A DNA stretch of 64,000 nucleotides from Sorex araneus (GCF_027595985.1 NC_073306.1:191150500-191214499), one strand, 5' to 3'. Shown: positions 10,040 through 23,100, counted from the stretch's first letter. Made by a program: numbers and translations. Notes: generated by a model from the letters alone, not told the origin.

Positions 10040-10270
10040 TTTTCTGCTTGATATCTATTCTGATTTCTCCTAGTTAGACATGATCTGATTTTTTTTCTAG
10101 CACATTATATTTCACCTTTAAACTTATCATGTCATATTTGATAATTTATATTCTTGCCTTAGCTTCTGATGAAATCCCTCAGGGTAATGATTCTGTCATA
10201 GTCACTCCTTTATATTTCTTAGGTTATCTAGCAAGGTGACTTAACATAGTTTCTTATTTCATGTTAAAAA
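10040..10270 (+). mobile_element. L2-like LINE 3' end relic
   Basis: The order 'atgaaatccctcagggtaat', 'gattctgtcatagtcactcc', 'tttatatttcttagg', 'tagcaaggtgacttaacata' follows the generic L2 3' end (…gggcaggga…tttgtatccccagtgcc…). It is strongly diverged and recognised by pattern only. Confidence 0.4.
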
Positions 10271-11503
10271 TGAAATGCTTTAAAAAAAAGCAATGTGTTA
10301 GACTTTGTTTTCATTAAACTTTCTATGATTAAAATATATACTAAAGGACATAAAATATAGCAAGTCCTTCTTTATCCAAAGAATATGTGCATTTTATATG
10401 TATTTTTGTTCAAACATAGCAAATGTAAACAATAGGAAAGAAACAATAACACTTTACATACAGCAAATGAACAGATGCTGTCTTCCATAAAAGATTTTAA
10501 TTTTTATCTCTTATTGATCTGCAGAATTATATATAAACATATAATATAATACATGCATATAAAGCATGGACACATATACATTTGTATGTACATATATATA
10601 GGGTTTGAAGCATATGACTTTTTTGCTTACATGCATAGTTTTTATGTTAAACATGTCAGCATTTACTTAGCAATTTGGTGAATGACTAGGTAAATTCTCC
10701 TGACCTGATTGAATAATGGAATTTTTTAAAAAAAAGCAATAAGTACTTCATGTATACAACTTTAAGTGTGTGTCTAAAACTTGTTTTATTAAGATACTAT
10801 AAGGCACACAAATATAGATATAATAATCATGAAATAAACTTGTATTCAACACTCCCAGAAATAGAAATCATTGCATGCCACTGTAAGAAGACTGTGTTAT
10901 CAGGAGTGAGAAGGGACAGATCAAACACTAGGTGTTCTCACTAATCTATAGTATATAGAATAACAGGTCTAGAGAATGGTAGGTTGCAAAGATGGGAAAA
11001 ATATTGGCTCTAGATTTTAGAAGCAAAAATATCAAGGAAAGAGAAAAAAAGCGAGGAATCAAGGGAGGTCTGGTCAGGGGTACATATGTCTAAATTGTAT
11101 GTATCTAAACTGTTAGATCCAGCTCTATCCACCACTAACCTGAGTACAGGACTGAACCCCAAATACAGAAATTAAACTTAAAAATATAACAGCCAGGGAG
11201 TCAGATTGGGGGTCGGAGAGCATCTTGCGTTAGTGTTGGAGGAATGGAGACACCTGGTGGTGGGAGGGTGGGAGTGGAGGTCCGGAAGCTCATTTCTCTA
11301 GCCATGCAAATCACAGGGTCTAAATAAAAGGAAAAAGAAAAGGGAATCAGAGGGAATAAAGAAAAACATCTAAGCAAGGAAGAATATTTATCATACTTTC
11401 TGTGGGAAGGGATGGGAGGTACTTGTAGAGAAGGATAAAGAATTTGAATAATTTTTCTGGCTTTGGACGACTTTGGAAATGGGATCTGGTTTTTTAGCAA
11501 TCT

Positions 11504-11504
<1 letters not shown>
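10271..11504. other. No gene; possible L1 3' UTR scrap at 11196-11280
   Basis: AT-rich. The G-rich stretch 'gacacctggtggtgggaggg' near 11250 resembles a piece of L1 3' UTR but is too short to be sure. Long open frames at 11201-11618 are read through the CT microsatellite and are not genes. Confidence 0.45.
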
Positions 11505-11568
<64 letters not shown>

Positions 11569-11585
11569 GTCTCTCTGTCTCTCTC
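11505..11585 (+). repeat. (CT)n microsatellite
   Basis: About 40 CT units with three GT interruptions near the 3' end. Open frames of alternating Ser-Leu or Arg-Glu across it are artefacts of the repeat. Confidence 0.98.
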
Positions 11586-11754
11586 ATTTGCTTTAGGAAC
11601 ATAACCACACCTGGGCAAAGAATTAATAATTCACAAAGTAGGAACCTAATTTGGAATGTAATTGAGTTCTGGATTGGTTGGTCTGCCCTTTGAATTGTTT
11701 GCTATTTTAGGAATCTACACCCAGGAGATGCTTCTTTTGAACCAATAAAACGCT

Positions 11755-11822
11755 ATCTCTCTCTCTCTCACTCACATGTACACACACACACACACACACA
11801 CAGATGCATGCACACGCACGCA
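11755..11822 (+). repeat. (CT)n then (CA)n compound microsatellite
   Basis: Eight or so CT units, 'actcacatgt', then about 11 CA units. Confidence 0.95.
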
Positions 11823-13070
11823 TAAGCACGCTAAAAAATATTACAAATAATAAAATAGGGTGTAAGTATATACACAGTGTGTGAGTATATATGAAAATAC
11901 ATTACTTTCTATACTATATAGGCATTATTTCACAAGCCCACTTATGTGTTAATATACAATCTGTTCTCAAGAAATAATCTCATTATACTATTTATTAAAG
12001 TAAACTAAAAAATCTATACAAGCTATTTATATAATTTTTAATCCTATTAGAATTTATTATATACTAATCAAGAAGATATTCTTCTCATTAATACCTGATT
12101 AATATAAACTTGTTGGCCTTTGGCTCATCTTGTTGATTTTTTTATAATTGCAGCCCAGAGAAGTACTCACCAAACTAATAGTTATGTAAATTATTTCTTT
12201 AACTGCCCTCAGTACACTACCTTTCCTCATTCTTAACACAAAAGCACATTTATTTTGCTCTGACAAACTCCAAAGAATATTTCACTATTCTAGTTACTCA
12301 TCTGTTTTTAATTCCTCAGGAGCTTAACCATATAAACAAGTCAATGTTTTACCGATTCTTTTTATTAAAAACTATTGCATTGGGATCTAACCACTATAAG
12401 CCCTGTGCTTATATGGGGCGTTATAGAAAACATGTGATTTTTACACTGAGAAGTTAGAACATCTGTCAGTTCCCGTATTGCTGTTTCATATTGTAAACAC
12501 TTTAACACAATTAACATTAAGTATAAAATTTAAAAAATTCTAGATGTAAAATGTATTTATGAAAATCCAGAGCAAAGGTCACCAAAAATGATCTCTTCCT
12601 GAAAAGCAATAATAATAAAGAACACTTGCAAATTTTATCAAAATCAACATTTTAGAACTCTAGATTATTGTCATGCAACCATCTGGAGAGCATTAATTCA
12701 TGAAAAACAACTGGATCTCAGCAAAAATGAAACAAAGAAAACAAAATCAAACCTGGGTTCTATGTAATTTTATTTCTCTGTATTCACATATTCACATCAC
12801 TCTGTTTTAATGCAGTAGCCTTAAAACACAATATCCTAAAGTTTCAGTAAAAAATATCAGCCTGACAGTTACTTGGATGTACCAGAATAAGTAAATGTTA
12901 CCTTAACAGTCAAGTTCTTAGAGAAAAATACTTAATTTGGATTACCATGTGTTTCCTTGGAAGAACAAACTTATTTGATCTAACGTGGATTTTTTCCTGT
13001 ACAAAAAGCCTTGGCTCTGGGTTGCTTATGAAACAATGTAAAAGCAATTTAAGCTAAATGCTATTTGGCT
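11823..13070. other. No recognisable feature
   Basis: AT-rich unique-looking DNA; no open frame or repeat signature I can name. Confidence 0.5.
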
Positions 13071-13240
13071 TCAGGACTGGAACAATAGTACAGAGGTTTG
13101 TACTTGCGTGTAGCTGACCAGGGGTTTGATCTCCGACTCCTTTTATGGTTCTCCAGACCATGCCAGGAGTGATCCTTGAGCACAAAGCCAGGAGTCAGCC
13201 CTGAGCACTGCTTGGTATGACTGGAAACAAACCCCCAAAG
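13071..13240 (+). mobile_element. Old SOR-type SINE, form A
   Basis: 'ggactggaacaatagtacag', B box 'ggggtttgatctcc', 'catgccaggagtgatccttg', 'agccaggagtcagccctgag', 'actgcttggtatgac'. Diverged but complete. Confidence 0.85.
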
Positions 13241-14299
13241 AGATAACTATGGGATTATCTTATAATTTATCAATTCAGTCTTAAAGAACTACAAAAAAGA
13301 ATATTCACTTAAAACTTATGGAAACATCAAGCATAAAAGTTATATTGTAGAAATAATTCAAAAATCAATCAATTTTGAATAAATATTTTTATTTATTTTA
13401 ACCAAGATTTTTTTAACTAAGCAAATATTTTGGAAATCATTTTTAAAAGATTCATTTATATGTACATCACCTCTGTAAAATGGCTTTACCATTTCTGTAG
13501 AAGCACTGTTTTTCTTGAGTTAATGTGTGTATGTAAAATGATAATATTAAAAGCCAATTATAGATATGTACATATATATTGCTCCAAGTGTTTTAACTAG
13601 AATTTTCTTTTCCCGAATTATTGTCCCCAATCTCAAACACCTTCTAAATACTTCCTTAGGCATATATTACATATTTAAAATGTTCAAATTGCTCCTTGAT
13701 ACTTAGATATAGAATGATTGAATGATTTGCAACTATAGGCATTGAGGTTTTACATACACATATAATTTTCCATACTTAAACAGATATATATTTCCCTTAT
13801 TCTAAGATATAATAATTGTTCAAAATTTTAATTTAAATTGATATTTACTTTCCATCAGTGTGCTTATTTGAATATATTTTACAGATTCCCATAAATTTCC
13901 TTTTATTCTTGCACAATGGTGATTGAAGCTAATAATTGCTTTCTTTCCATTCTCCTAGGTTTTCAGTTCCCAAATTTTTCCAAAAAAGGATTATGTCAAT
14001 TTTAACATCAATAAGATCTATTTTTTTTTAATTTTGGAGATATCGTTCAAAGTGGCCATTAGCACTTTAATGCATTTTATGGTTTTCCAGATCTGCCCAC
14101 CAGCTGCAAAACGACAACCTCAAATACACCTTTTATTTCAATCTGAACCTTATCATTTAACTTTTTTTACACCAGAAAGCTATTTCTATTTTATTAGTTC
14201 AACTGTTTGTGCCTAGAAAAGAATGAATAGGAGTCTTGCACCTCTAAAACTATATCATAACTAATTCTTATTTAATAACCTACCAGACTTTCTTAATTT
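13241..14299. other. No recognisable feature
   Basis: AT-rich, no gene seen. The 60-codon open frame at 14034 has no recognisable content. Confidence 0.5.
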
Positions 14300-14691
14300 A
14301 ATGACTTATTGAAGTACCACAAAAGGAGTGTTGTAAACAACAGAAGCTTATTGGTTTACAGTTCTGAGGGCCACAAGTGTAAGGTCCTGACTGGGTAGAA
14401 TATCCCTAATGTTCTGGTAGGAAGCTGTTCCATGTGATTCTCCAAATTTCTAGTATTTTGTTGGCATTCTTTGGTGCAGCTTGACTTGGAAAGCATGATC
14501 CTTATCTCTTTATGACTTTTAAATTTTATTTTAATTGAATAACCATGAGATACACAGTCACAAAGTTTTAGGGTTTTTTTATGATTGAATTCAGATGTAC
14601 AATGTGCCAACACCCAACCCTTTACCAGTGCACATTTCCTGCAACCATCCTGCCTTCTCAAGCTGCTTCTATGGCAGATACTTTTCTTCTC

Positions 14692-14782
<91 letters not shown>

Positions 14783-15030
14783 ACTCTCCCCTCTCTCTGA
14801 GTTTCCCCCTTTGATAAGGGCATCAGTCTTTAGTTTAGAGGCCTTCTCTAACGTATCTAACCTAGTTATGAGCTCACAGCAACTTAGCTAGTTAGATCTT
14901 TAAGAACACTTTTTTTTTTTACCAATGAGATTACTTTTCTTATGTACTGGTTAGGTTTTACACATGCTAAAACTTAAATATGTTAATTTTAAGTGGATGG
15001 TCCAATTCAATCTATAAAGCAGACCATGCA
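14300..15030 (+). repeat. Ancient mammalian interspersed repeat split by an L1 tail
   Basis: The left part has 'aacaacagaagcttattgg', 'ttacagttctgagggccaca' and 'gtgtaaggtcctgactgg'. After the inserted L1 tail, the right part continues 'gataagggcatcagtc' and 'ggtccaattcaatctataaa'. This order matches a widespread placental repeat (…cacagttctggaggc…ataagggcaccagtc…aattcaatcca…) whose family name I cannot give with certainty. Confidence 0.5.
14517..14815 (-). mobile_element. L1 LINE 3' end, antisense, with (CT)n
   Basis: Antisense L1 3' UTR: 'ttgaataaccatgagataca', 'cacccaaccctttaccagtg', 'tgcttctatggcagatac', then a (CT)n tract at about 14694-14780. It interrupts an older repeat, so it is the younger of the two. 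Open frames across the CT tract are artefacts. Confidence 0.75.
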
Positions 15031-15887
15031 GGATTTTTCTATTTTTTAAGTTGGTATTCAGAAATCCCCAATGACATTTTTTTGATGTAGGTGCTCACTC
15101 TAGGAATAAGGAATTCTTTAAATCAGTCTATTTGATCTATGCATCAGTTAGGATTCAAGCCTTAAGGCAGAAGCAGTAGGTGAGAGATATTTATGCACTC
15201 TTTACATATAACATATAAGGAGATTTGTTTCATTGAAGAACCAGGAGAAGCAATTGTAGTGATTTATACTGGGAAAGTAGAAAGGAATGATTAGGTGCTG
15301 TCTATTATAGGAAGACTTTCTTCTCTCTAATACACTCAAATCCACCCAGATTATCCTATACTATCACTTAAAATCTCTTACTGATTAGAGATTTCTCAAA
15401 ATACACTCATAATACTGTCTAGATTAATGCTTGAATAACCAGAACTGCGTAGTTGATAGTTTCATAAAGAAGAAGAATGTCCAGATGAGCAATCATGGAC
15501 TTAACAGAACTCTCCTAGTTTTGAAAATTTTTTTTAAAAAATTATTTCATTAAATTCTCCTCTACATGTCTTTATTTCATTTCTTCTCCTTTGGAAGTTC
15601 TATGAGACAGCTATTGGAAGTATTTGCTTTAATCTCCTATTTTTCATAAATTCCATTGTAGAGCTTCTTCTTACTGTATTATATGGTGCTCTTTAGATTT
15701 GATCATTTATTTTATTTATAAGTTTTTTTAAGTCTATCTTACTTTTAATTCACAGTTTGAATTTCTTGTTCCCTGGATTTTCCTGCTATTGATTAATCTT
15801 TTGGTTAATTCTCTGGTCTAAATTTTCAAAGGTTATTCTCTCTTATATATTGGTTTCAATATAAATATATATACACATAGTGTTTAC
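15031..15887. other. No recognisable feature
   Basis: AT-rich, no gene. Confidence 0.5.
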
Positions 15888-16139
15888 GGGCTAGAGCCAT
15901 AGCACAGTAGTAGGACGTTTGCCTTGCACTCAGCCAACCCAGTTTCGATTCCCCTGTCCCTCTCAAAGAGCCCGGCAAGCTACCGAGAGTATCCCGCCCA
16001 CATGGCAGAGCCTGGCAAATTGCCCGTGGTGTATTTGATATGCCCAAAACAGTAACAACAAGTCTCAATGGAGACATTACTGGTGCCTGCTCGAACAAAT
16101 CCATGAGCAATGGGATAACAGTAGTAACAGTAGTAACAG
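15888..16139 (+). mobile_element. SINE form B with TSD
   Basis: Head 'gggctagagccatagcacag', B box 'agtttcgattcc', form B body, 'attactggtgcctgctcgaa' and a tail of 'gtagtaaca' repeats. Near-perfect 9-bp flanking repeats (tagtgttta at 15878-15886, tagtgtttg at 16140-16148). Confidence 0.9.
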
Positions 16140-16149
16140 TAGTGTTTGT

Positions 16150-16285
16150 AGGGTAATATACATATGTTCACACACACATATATACATATATACAATATGT
16201 ATATATTATATGTACATATACACAATATATATATATTGTAATATTTGTGTGTATATACATATATATAAATACACACTCTATTATA
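16150..16285 (+). repeat. TA/CA-rich microsatellite
   Basis: Impure (TATG/CA/TA)n tract directly after a form B SINE. Confidence 0.85.
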
Positions 16286-17639
16286 TGTGTTTGGTTCTGA
16301 AGCAACACCCTATGGTCTTCATCACTTACTTCTGGCTCTGTGAGACAAGATCACTGTTGGAGGTTCTCTGGTGGTCATACATGGTGCATAGAATCAGGTA
16401 TATGCATGATATACCGCCCCACTAAAACTAACCCTCCAACCCAATTATATTTATTATTTGTCCTGCGTGTTCTCTTTCAGAATTATCTATCTGTATACAT
16501 GTAATTATATTTCTATGTGTATGTATGTTTTTAAAGTAAGTTTTGATTCTCTGATTTAAATTTTGGAGAACCTTGAAATTAATTCAATGTGCTGGCAATT
16601 TAACGTGGTTGAAAGATTTAGTTTTTGTAGATACAGAAATACCTATTTTTAATATCAATCCTACATAATTTCTAGGGACCCAACCACTGTGTTGGCCCCC
16701 TTCGACCCCACTATATCTTTGTTTCCAGAGGTGCTTGTTTTTAACCTTAAGTAAGCGATTTTCTTAAGAAAATACTTCTCCAGTCTTTGTAAGGATTTTG
16801 ACCTGGCTATTAATTAAATTGCTTGGAGCCTGATGGATAGAGATACCAGGTCTCTTTGTAAACCCTGAGACTTCATTATATCTTAAATTTTCATCATCGT
16901 TCTTTATCTTTTACCTCTCATACATCTGAAAAAATTCCTAGTCTCTTTTTTTAGCAATCTACACAAAAGCATCATACCTTCTACCAGAGTGAAGATGGAG
17001 CAAATTCATAAGAGAGGGGAAAGAGTACAATAATGTATTCTGATGATGAAGATAAATAATCAAATCATCTGATTCCATGACACACTCATCAGAATCACTT
17101 TTAGAAATACAGATTTCTCCAGCTACTACTAGAAAAGAGAAAGTTCTCCAAAACTTTTCATAAGCCACTAACCACATAAAGTGAAGAAGCAATTACTATG
17201 AATTTGTGTGGAAATTTTTCTGAGACTTCCTCGGCCTTCAAAATAATCTACTAAATCATACTAAATAACACATGATACCTAAAAGCACACAAAAATATGC
17301 TAAGAGCAGGAATTATTTGATAAATATTGCTCTGTATCCTGTATAGACTAGCTCTCAGGAAGACTTGACGGAGAGTGAGGTGTGATCCTCTCTACTTAAG
17401 TGCTACTTCTGAAATGGCTGCTGCAAAACATTTGTTGATACATGTTTCCTTATTAGTTTTGCAAAAGCAGATATACTCTTCATAGTATTTGAGTTACCAA
17501 AACAGGTACAAATGCAAGAATGCAGTTCTTTTGTTAAAGTAATGTAGCTCAATGCAAACTTCTGGAAAAGGAGGAGGTATATTTTTTCCTTTTATTTTTT
17601 TCAGTTTTTATTTAGCTCCTATGATTTGCAATATTTGGT
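16286..17639. other. No gene; possible SINE and MER5-like scraps
   Basis: 16290-16430 has faint similarity to a reversed form A body ('ttacttctggctctgtgaga'). 17085-17120 ('catcagaatcacttttagaa') resembles the MER5-type hAT motif 'catcagaatcacctggag'. Both are too decayed for a firm call. Confidence 0.35.
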
Positions 17640-18310
17640 TTTTTAATTTTTTTAAAAAAATTTAATGAATCACCGTGAAGTACAGTTACAGACTCACAAA
17701 TTTTCATGCTTACTTTTCAGTCATATAATGACGAGTGCCCATCTCTCCCCCAGTGCCGGTTCTCCACCATCAATGTTCCCAGTATCCCTCCCATCCCCCT
17801 CCTCTACCCCCTCCTCTTTCCCCCTTCCCCCTTCCGCTTCTGTGACAGGCACATTCCTTTTTACTCTCTCTCTCCTTTAGGGTGTTGTGGTCTGTAATGA
17901 AAGTATTGAATGGCCATCACTTCGGTCTATAGTCTACTTTCAGCACGCATCTCCCATCCCGAGTGGACCGTCTGAACACCCTTTACCTGGTGGTCCTTCT
18001 CTATCCGAGCTGTCTTTTCCCCTAACATGTGAGGCCGGCTTCCAAGCCATGGAGCAAACCTCCTGGTACTTCTCTCTACTATCCTTGGTGTTTGTCTTCC
18101 ATTCTGTTACTTTATATTCCACAAATGAGTGCAATCTTTCTATGTCTGTCCCTCTCTTTCCAACTCATTTCACTTAACATGATACTTTCCATGTTGATCC
18201 ACTTATATGCAAATATTATGACTTTAACTTTTCTAACAGCTGTATTGTATTCTGTTGTGTATATGTACCAAAGTTTCTTTAGGAGGAGATATTTTTTTCA
18301 TGATGACTTC
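17640..18310 (-). mobile_element. L1 LINE 3' end and ORF2 tail, antisense
   Basis: Poly-T then 'gaatcaccgtgaagtacagt', 'cagtgccggttctccaccat', a C-rich stretch, and further upstream in L1 terms 'tcatttcacttaacatgata', 'ttttctaacagctgtattg' and 'gtatatgtaccaaagtttct'. About 670 bp of one 5'-truncated L1. Several short frames inside it are shadows. Confidence 0.8.
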
Positions 18311-18330
18311 AATTGTTAAATCTGTAGGTC

Positions 18331-18515
18331 TGAGGCCAGAATGATAGACAGTGGGGACGGCGTTTGCCTTGCATTCAGTTGACCTGGCTTCCATCCTCAG
18401 CATCCCATATGGTCCCTTGAGCACTGCCAGGAGTGATTCCTGAGTGGAGAGCCAGGAGTAACCCTTGAGCATAGCCAGCTGCGACCAAAAAAACAAAAGA
18501 CTAAAACAAAAACAA
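18331..18515 (+). mobile_element. SOR SINE form A
   Basis: Head 'gaggccagaatgatagacag', weak B box 'tggcttccatcc', 'catcccatatggtcccttga', 'gagccaggagtaacccttga', A-rich tail. Moderately diverged. Confidence 0.9.
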
Positions 18516-20074
18516 ACCTTTCCCTTCATGACACAATGAAATTTCAGCTCTCTGCTTTGTTATCTCAGGTAAAGTACTAATAGCCTGCCACTCTTTTTTT
18601 TAAGTTCCTTATATATTTATTGCTCATCTAGTTTATTCGATCCTGTATTCTCCTGCATGCTTTAACACTGTTTGATAGTAACATTTTTGGTGAGTATTTT
18701 AGACAGGTAAAAAAAAAATCAAAATAAATGTTCAGTTCTCCAAATATGCCCAGAAACTTTGTATTGGGGTTTTGTTTCTTAATTTAGTTTTAAGAGATTT
18801 TTATTTTAGCTAGGTAGTTATTTTCCTAATTGTGCAGTGTCATTAGCACATGATATAGAATCATCTACAAATAAAGACTCTTTAAGCTGTTTACCATTCT
18901 GCTGACTTTATGCTCCCAGCTGATTTAGTTAAAGAACGTTCCTCGGGCTACAAAAGAACAGGTCTGAGATAGTGTACAGCATTGTCTAGCTCCTTCACAG
19001 ATATTGATGTAACATGGGTTGCTGAATGGTGTAATTTCCACTGTATAGTTACTATTGATTTCTTTCAGTGAGTCAATATATGCTTGGTTTATTCTGAACT
19101 CATTTAGACAACTGAGGATGGCCAGAGATTTCACAGACAAGTTCTACCTTTTGGTTTACTAATAATGTGAAAAAGAACAATGTTTAATATTTTAAATAAT
19201 CTCTATTTAAGTTCTAAATTAGGTAACATAGTTCTCTGATAATCATAAATCAAATTAAGACCTGGTACTATAGGGTCTTTCCCTGCTGTTGCTCTGTATG
19301 TGAAAATAGAGTTGATAGGAATGAAGCTCTAGCAAGATTGCAAATGATAAAATTCTGTTTGGGGTATGTCACCTCATCTTTCTGACTTCAATGCCTTCAT
19401 TTCTAGAATGCAAACAATAAAAAGCAATGGCAGTATGATGCCCCATTTTTCTGATAGTTAAATAGTTAAATTTTTTAATGAATTTTATCTTAGAGCACGG
19501 GAAATACCTATATATAAATTATTTTTCTGACTACTAAATTTTGTTGGTACTACTGAGGAGTTTTCAAATTTTGAAAGATAGGTTTACAAAATTTGTTAGA
19601 TCTAATAATCATTTTTCTGGGAGCACTGAACCATTTTTCCTTGTTTTATGATCTTGTTAATTTCTATAAATTTCTAAGTGTTCACTCTAGACTTGTTGGA
19701 AAATCTTCACACAGTGTGCTATATTTTTTAATAGATTCTTGAAAATCAGTAAATCATTTTTTATTAGTGGGACAATAAAAGAAAAGAGAATATAAAAAAC
19801 ACCTGTAACTTCTAATAACTATTTCATTTTCTTGATTACTTTGAAATTCCTTGGCACTCAAGATCAAGGGGTTGATGGCAAGACAAGCACCCTATCTACT
19901 GTACTATCTCTCTGGTCCCATGCTTTTGTATACTTCATGGGTATTTAGGAATAGTTTATTGGGTCATATGAATTCTATTTTTATTTTTTAAAGAGTCTTC
20001 ATCGTCTTTTTCATAAGGACTGAACCAGGCAACAGTCCACCAAGAGTAAATGAAGAAAAATATATTTTTTAATG
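18516..20074. other. No gene; possibly a decayed antisense L1 ORF2
   Basis: Several pieces ('acatgatatagaatcatcta', 'ttttgttggtactactgagg') recall antisense L1 ORF2, but divergence is too high for a firm call. A reversed SINE 5' end ('caagcaccctatctactgta', 'tctctctggtccc') is visible at 19855-19922. Confidence 0.35.
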
Positions 20075-20084
20075 TTTTTATAAA

Positions 20085-20325
20085 TGGGCTGGAGCACAGT
20101 GGCTAGAGTGTTTGCCGTGCGCATAGACAACCCACGTTCGATTCCTCTGCCCCTCTTGGAGAGCCCAGCAAGGTACCAAGAGTATCTTGCTCGAATGGCA
20201 GAGCCTGGCAAGCTATCCATGGCATATTTGATATGCCAAAAACAGTAACAACAAGTCTTACAATGGAGACTACTGGTGCCCGCTAGAGCAAATTGATGAG
20301 CAATGGGATAACAGTGATACAGTGA
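20085..20325 (+). mobile_element. SINE form B, 10-bp TSD
   Basis: Shortened head 'tgggctggagcacagtggct', B box 'cgttcgattcctc', complete RTE-derived body, tail 'cagtgatacagtga'. Exact 10-bp duplication (tttttataaa at 20075-20084 and 20326-20335). Confidence 0.92.
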
Positions 20326-20551
20326 TTTTTATAAACAAAATACCCAAATATTTTTCACATATATACACAACACTTGTTATTCTTGGCGTTTTATGTAGAC
20401 CACATTCATAGGAATGAGGTGATATTTTATCAATGTTATTATTTATTTTCTGTCACAAAGAAAACATACAGATTACCAGTACGCATATGGAAAATTGTTC
20501 TGTTTCATATTTGTCTTAGGAACTTCCACTTACTCTTAGACTTTTGCTGTT

Positions 20552-20715
20552 GTTTGAGGGCCACATCCAGTGGTGCTCAGGATTTAGTCCATTTTCTGCA
20601 CTCATGGATCACTCCTGCTGGTGCTCCTTACACCATATGTAGTGCTGGTGATTGAACCTGGGTCAGTACCTGCTATATCATTGCTTTTGTCCTCCATAGT
20701 CTTTTAATGAGAATT
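20552..20715 (-). mobile_element. Old SINE, form A-like, antisense
   Basis: 'gagggccacatccagtggtg', 'ctcatggatcactcctgctg', 'gattgaacctgggtcagta'. The reversed B box is still recognisable. Confidence 0.7.
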
Positions 20716-20766
20716 TAATTAAAAATTGATGTTGTGGATATTCAACTAATATTGTGTGAATTTCTT

Positions 20767-20945
20767 TTTTTTTTTTTTTTGCTTTTTGGGTCACACCTGG
20801 CGATGCACAGGGGTTACTTCTGGTTTTGTACTCAGGAATTACTCCTGGCGGTGCTCAGGGGACCATATGGGATGTTGGGAATCAAACTTGGGTCGGCCGC
20901 GTGCAAGGCAAACACCCTACCCGCTATGCTATCACTTCAGCCCCC
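20767..20945 (-). mobile_element. SOR SINE form A, 14-bp TSD
   Basis: Poly-T, 'gctttttgggtcacacctgg', 'gaccatatgggatgttggga', reversed B box and head ending 'cttcagcccc'. Exact 14-bp duplications (tgtgtgaatttctt at 20753-20766 and 20946-20959). Confidence 0.95.
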
Positions 20946-20959
20946 TGTGTGAATTTCTT

Positions 20960-22439
20960 AATACTATTTTCTGGCTAAGCAAAATGGCTCCAACTTTGCA
21001 GTTGATCCAGTTCTCCTTTAGAATTTAGCCACAAATTTCCAAGTTGCTTCTGCAGACTTCTTAATTTTCTCCCTCTTTGTAGTCTTTCTCTTAGATCCTC
21101 AAACATAACATATTTCTTCACATCTCCCAGGTTCAAGAGATTCTGCTATATTACATGAAGCCATCCTATAAATCTCTTACATTCATCATATGGTTTTGAG
21201 AGTTTGCAAATGTTTTTCTCTTAATGTATGTCTATGCTTTGCATAAATATGACCAGATTTATTTTAAAATCAAAGAGGTTCATGATTTGTTCCCAATAAA
21301 GGTAAGCAAAAAACAAGTACAAAGGTATTGTTTATAAAGTGTGCCAAAAACAAGCACTTAATTTTAAATTTAACTCTTTCTTAATATTTTAATACTACCT
21401 TCAATAACATAAAATGGAAACATTTTGTTATTAATTACACTTCAATGTTACTTAAAAATTTGTACTTCATCATCTAGACAATTGTTAAGATAGAAAACTG
21501 TTGCAATCAATTTCTTCCTATTTAAATGACTCCATTTCTCTATCTTGTTGAATATTAACCCTAAGTGTTTTAGGCTTCCTCAGTGTATTGCCCCTTTCCC
21601 TCCCCCAGAGAAACTTACAGTGTCTTAAGAACTTTCCTAATCACTGGTGATTTATCTTTAACCTTTCATTTGTGCTTCACTTCTCATTGTTAGCTAATAA
21701 TTTTCCGCATGTCAGGATTGGATACTTAAAAGTTAAACCATCTGGTGACTCTGGCCTTTGTATTTTTAGTGAATTACTTGCTCTTCTATTTCCCCTATAA
21801 CCTTTTCATATTTCACTCTAGAGCAATATTCTTTGCTTAAACACAGAAAGACCGCTAATACTCTATGCTCCTAATGTTTGGGAGTTAACTGACTCTGTAA
21901 TATATTTATTCCTGGGTATCTGTCATAATTACTTGACTCAGACTTTATTTGCCATAGTTCCTAACACCCTAAGGGAGGTCCCACCCTAGGACTTGGATGC
22001 AGGTGAGCAGCAAAGCTACCCCGGCATCAAAATGGGACTGTCTGGAAAGCATATAACATGGTCATAATGCAAGCCATGGTGACCTAAGAGACAGAAACCC
22101 CATGGAAATGGAAAAGCTAGACCAGTCTGACAACTTAGTCTAGGGTTTATGGTAAAATCCTTGCTTACCCTTGGAGCCCAGAGAATTATATTTTGGAGTA
22201 TGTATGTCCTGCTGTGTTTATCCAAATAACTGCATGTATTACTAAGAAGGAAACTTAATTGTTATATATGTAGTACTAGCAAGGGAAAGAGAAAGGTAAC
22301 ATAGATGTCCCTGAGACACTGAGAGACAGAACATCTCCTTGTGTTAATCCCCCCAAGAGAATTGCCTCTGTTTAAATGATTTATCTCTATAAATGATCAA
22401 TCACACCTACGCATAGTCCTATAACTCAAACATCCTCAG
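20960..22439. other. No recognisable feature
   Basis: AT-rich. 21900-22440 is less AT-rich and may be an old LTR or repeat, but I cannot place it. Confidence 0.4.
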
Positions 22440-23100
22440 ACGTTCTATAAGTATTCTAACAGCTCTGCAAAAAAAAAAAAATGGGCAATTTTGGCCATCT
22501 ATTCGTGAGTCCCCCACCTTTTGCTCCTCTGCTGAGAGATTCTGAAGAGGCGGCCATTGCAACCGAACTCACGCGATCTCACCAGGACAGCAGAAGACAA
22601 TGCATATTTTAAAGTGAAAATTCAGAACAAAAAATTTCAAAATGTCGAGGAGATGAAAGATAAGGTAGCAATATTACTTAGCTCAGTAAAGCAGGAGGGC
22701 ACAGGAAATCATCTTACGGAGTTCCGAAATGCTGTGCTGCTGTGCGGATCCTGCTAGTGGGACCTGACTTGCTTCCAAGAAAATAGAAAAGTCATTGTGT
22801 GTTCCAGAAGCTAGAAGAGAATATAGAGTCACCCCTCTTATTTCTATGTTACTTGATCGCCTATGAATGTCTCACACTGTCAGGAGTGAAACAGAGACCA
22901 TTTGGTACACAGGTTAAAACTGTAATCTTTGAGATCCAATTTAGAGAAGACGGCACGTGCTCAGAAGAACTTGGGAAAGCAGAGCCTAAATTATTTGGCA
23001 GAATTGGGAGCGAAAAATTAAAGAAGTGGCTCCAACTGTGAAGGTTAAAAATTCTAATCTGCACCCATATCTCAGGCAAATAATTTTATGGATTCTATGG
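22440..23100 (+). other. Unrecognised block with two short open frames
   Basis: After a 13-base A run at about 22470 the sequence becomes less AT-rich and contains two plus-strand open frames. One, at 22557-22757, encodes 66 residues including 'NKKFQNVEEMKDKVAILL'. The other, at 22799-23041, encodes 80 residues including 'KTVIFEIQFREDGTCSEELG' and is in a different frame. The content looks protein-like (mixed polar and hydrophobic, ending in a charged 'GSEKLKKW'). It could be a processed pseudogene or retroelement remnant with a frameshift. I do not recognise the family. Confidence 0.3.

Noticed and set aside
11201-11693. Long open frames with Arg-Glu or Ser-Leu runs
   Set aside because: They are translations of the (CT)n microsatellite. 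The same applies to the frames at 14356-14891.
17940-18529. Cluster of 60-98 codon frames on both strands
   Set aside because: Explained by the antisense L1 3' end and the following SINE.
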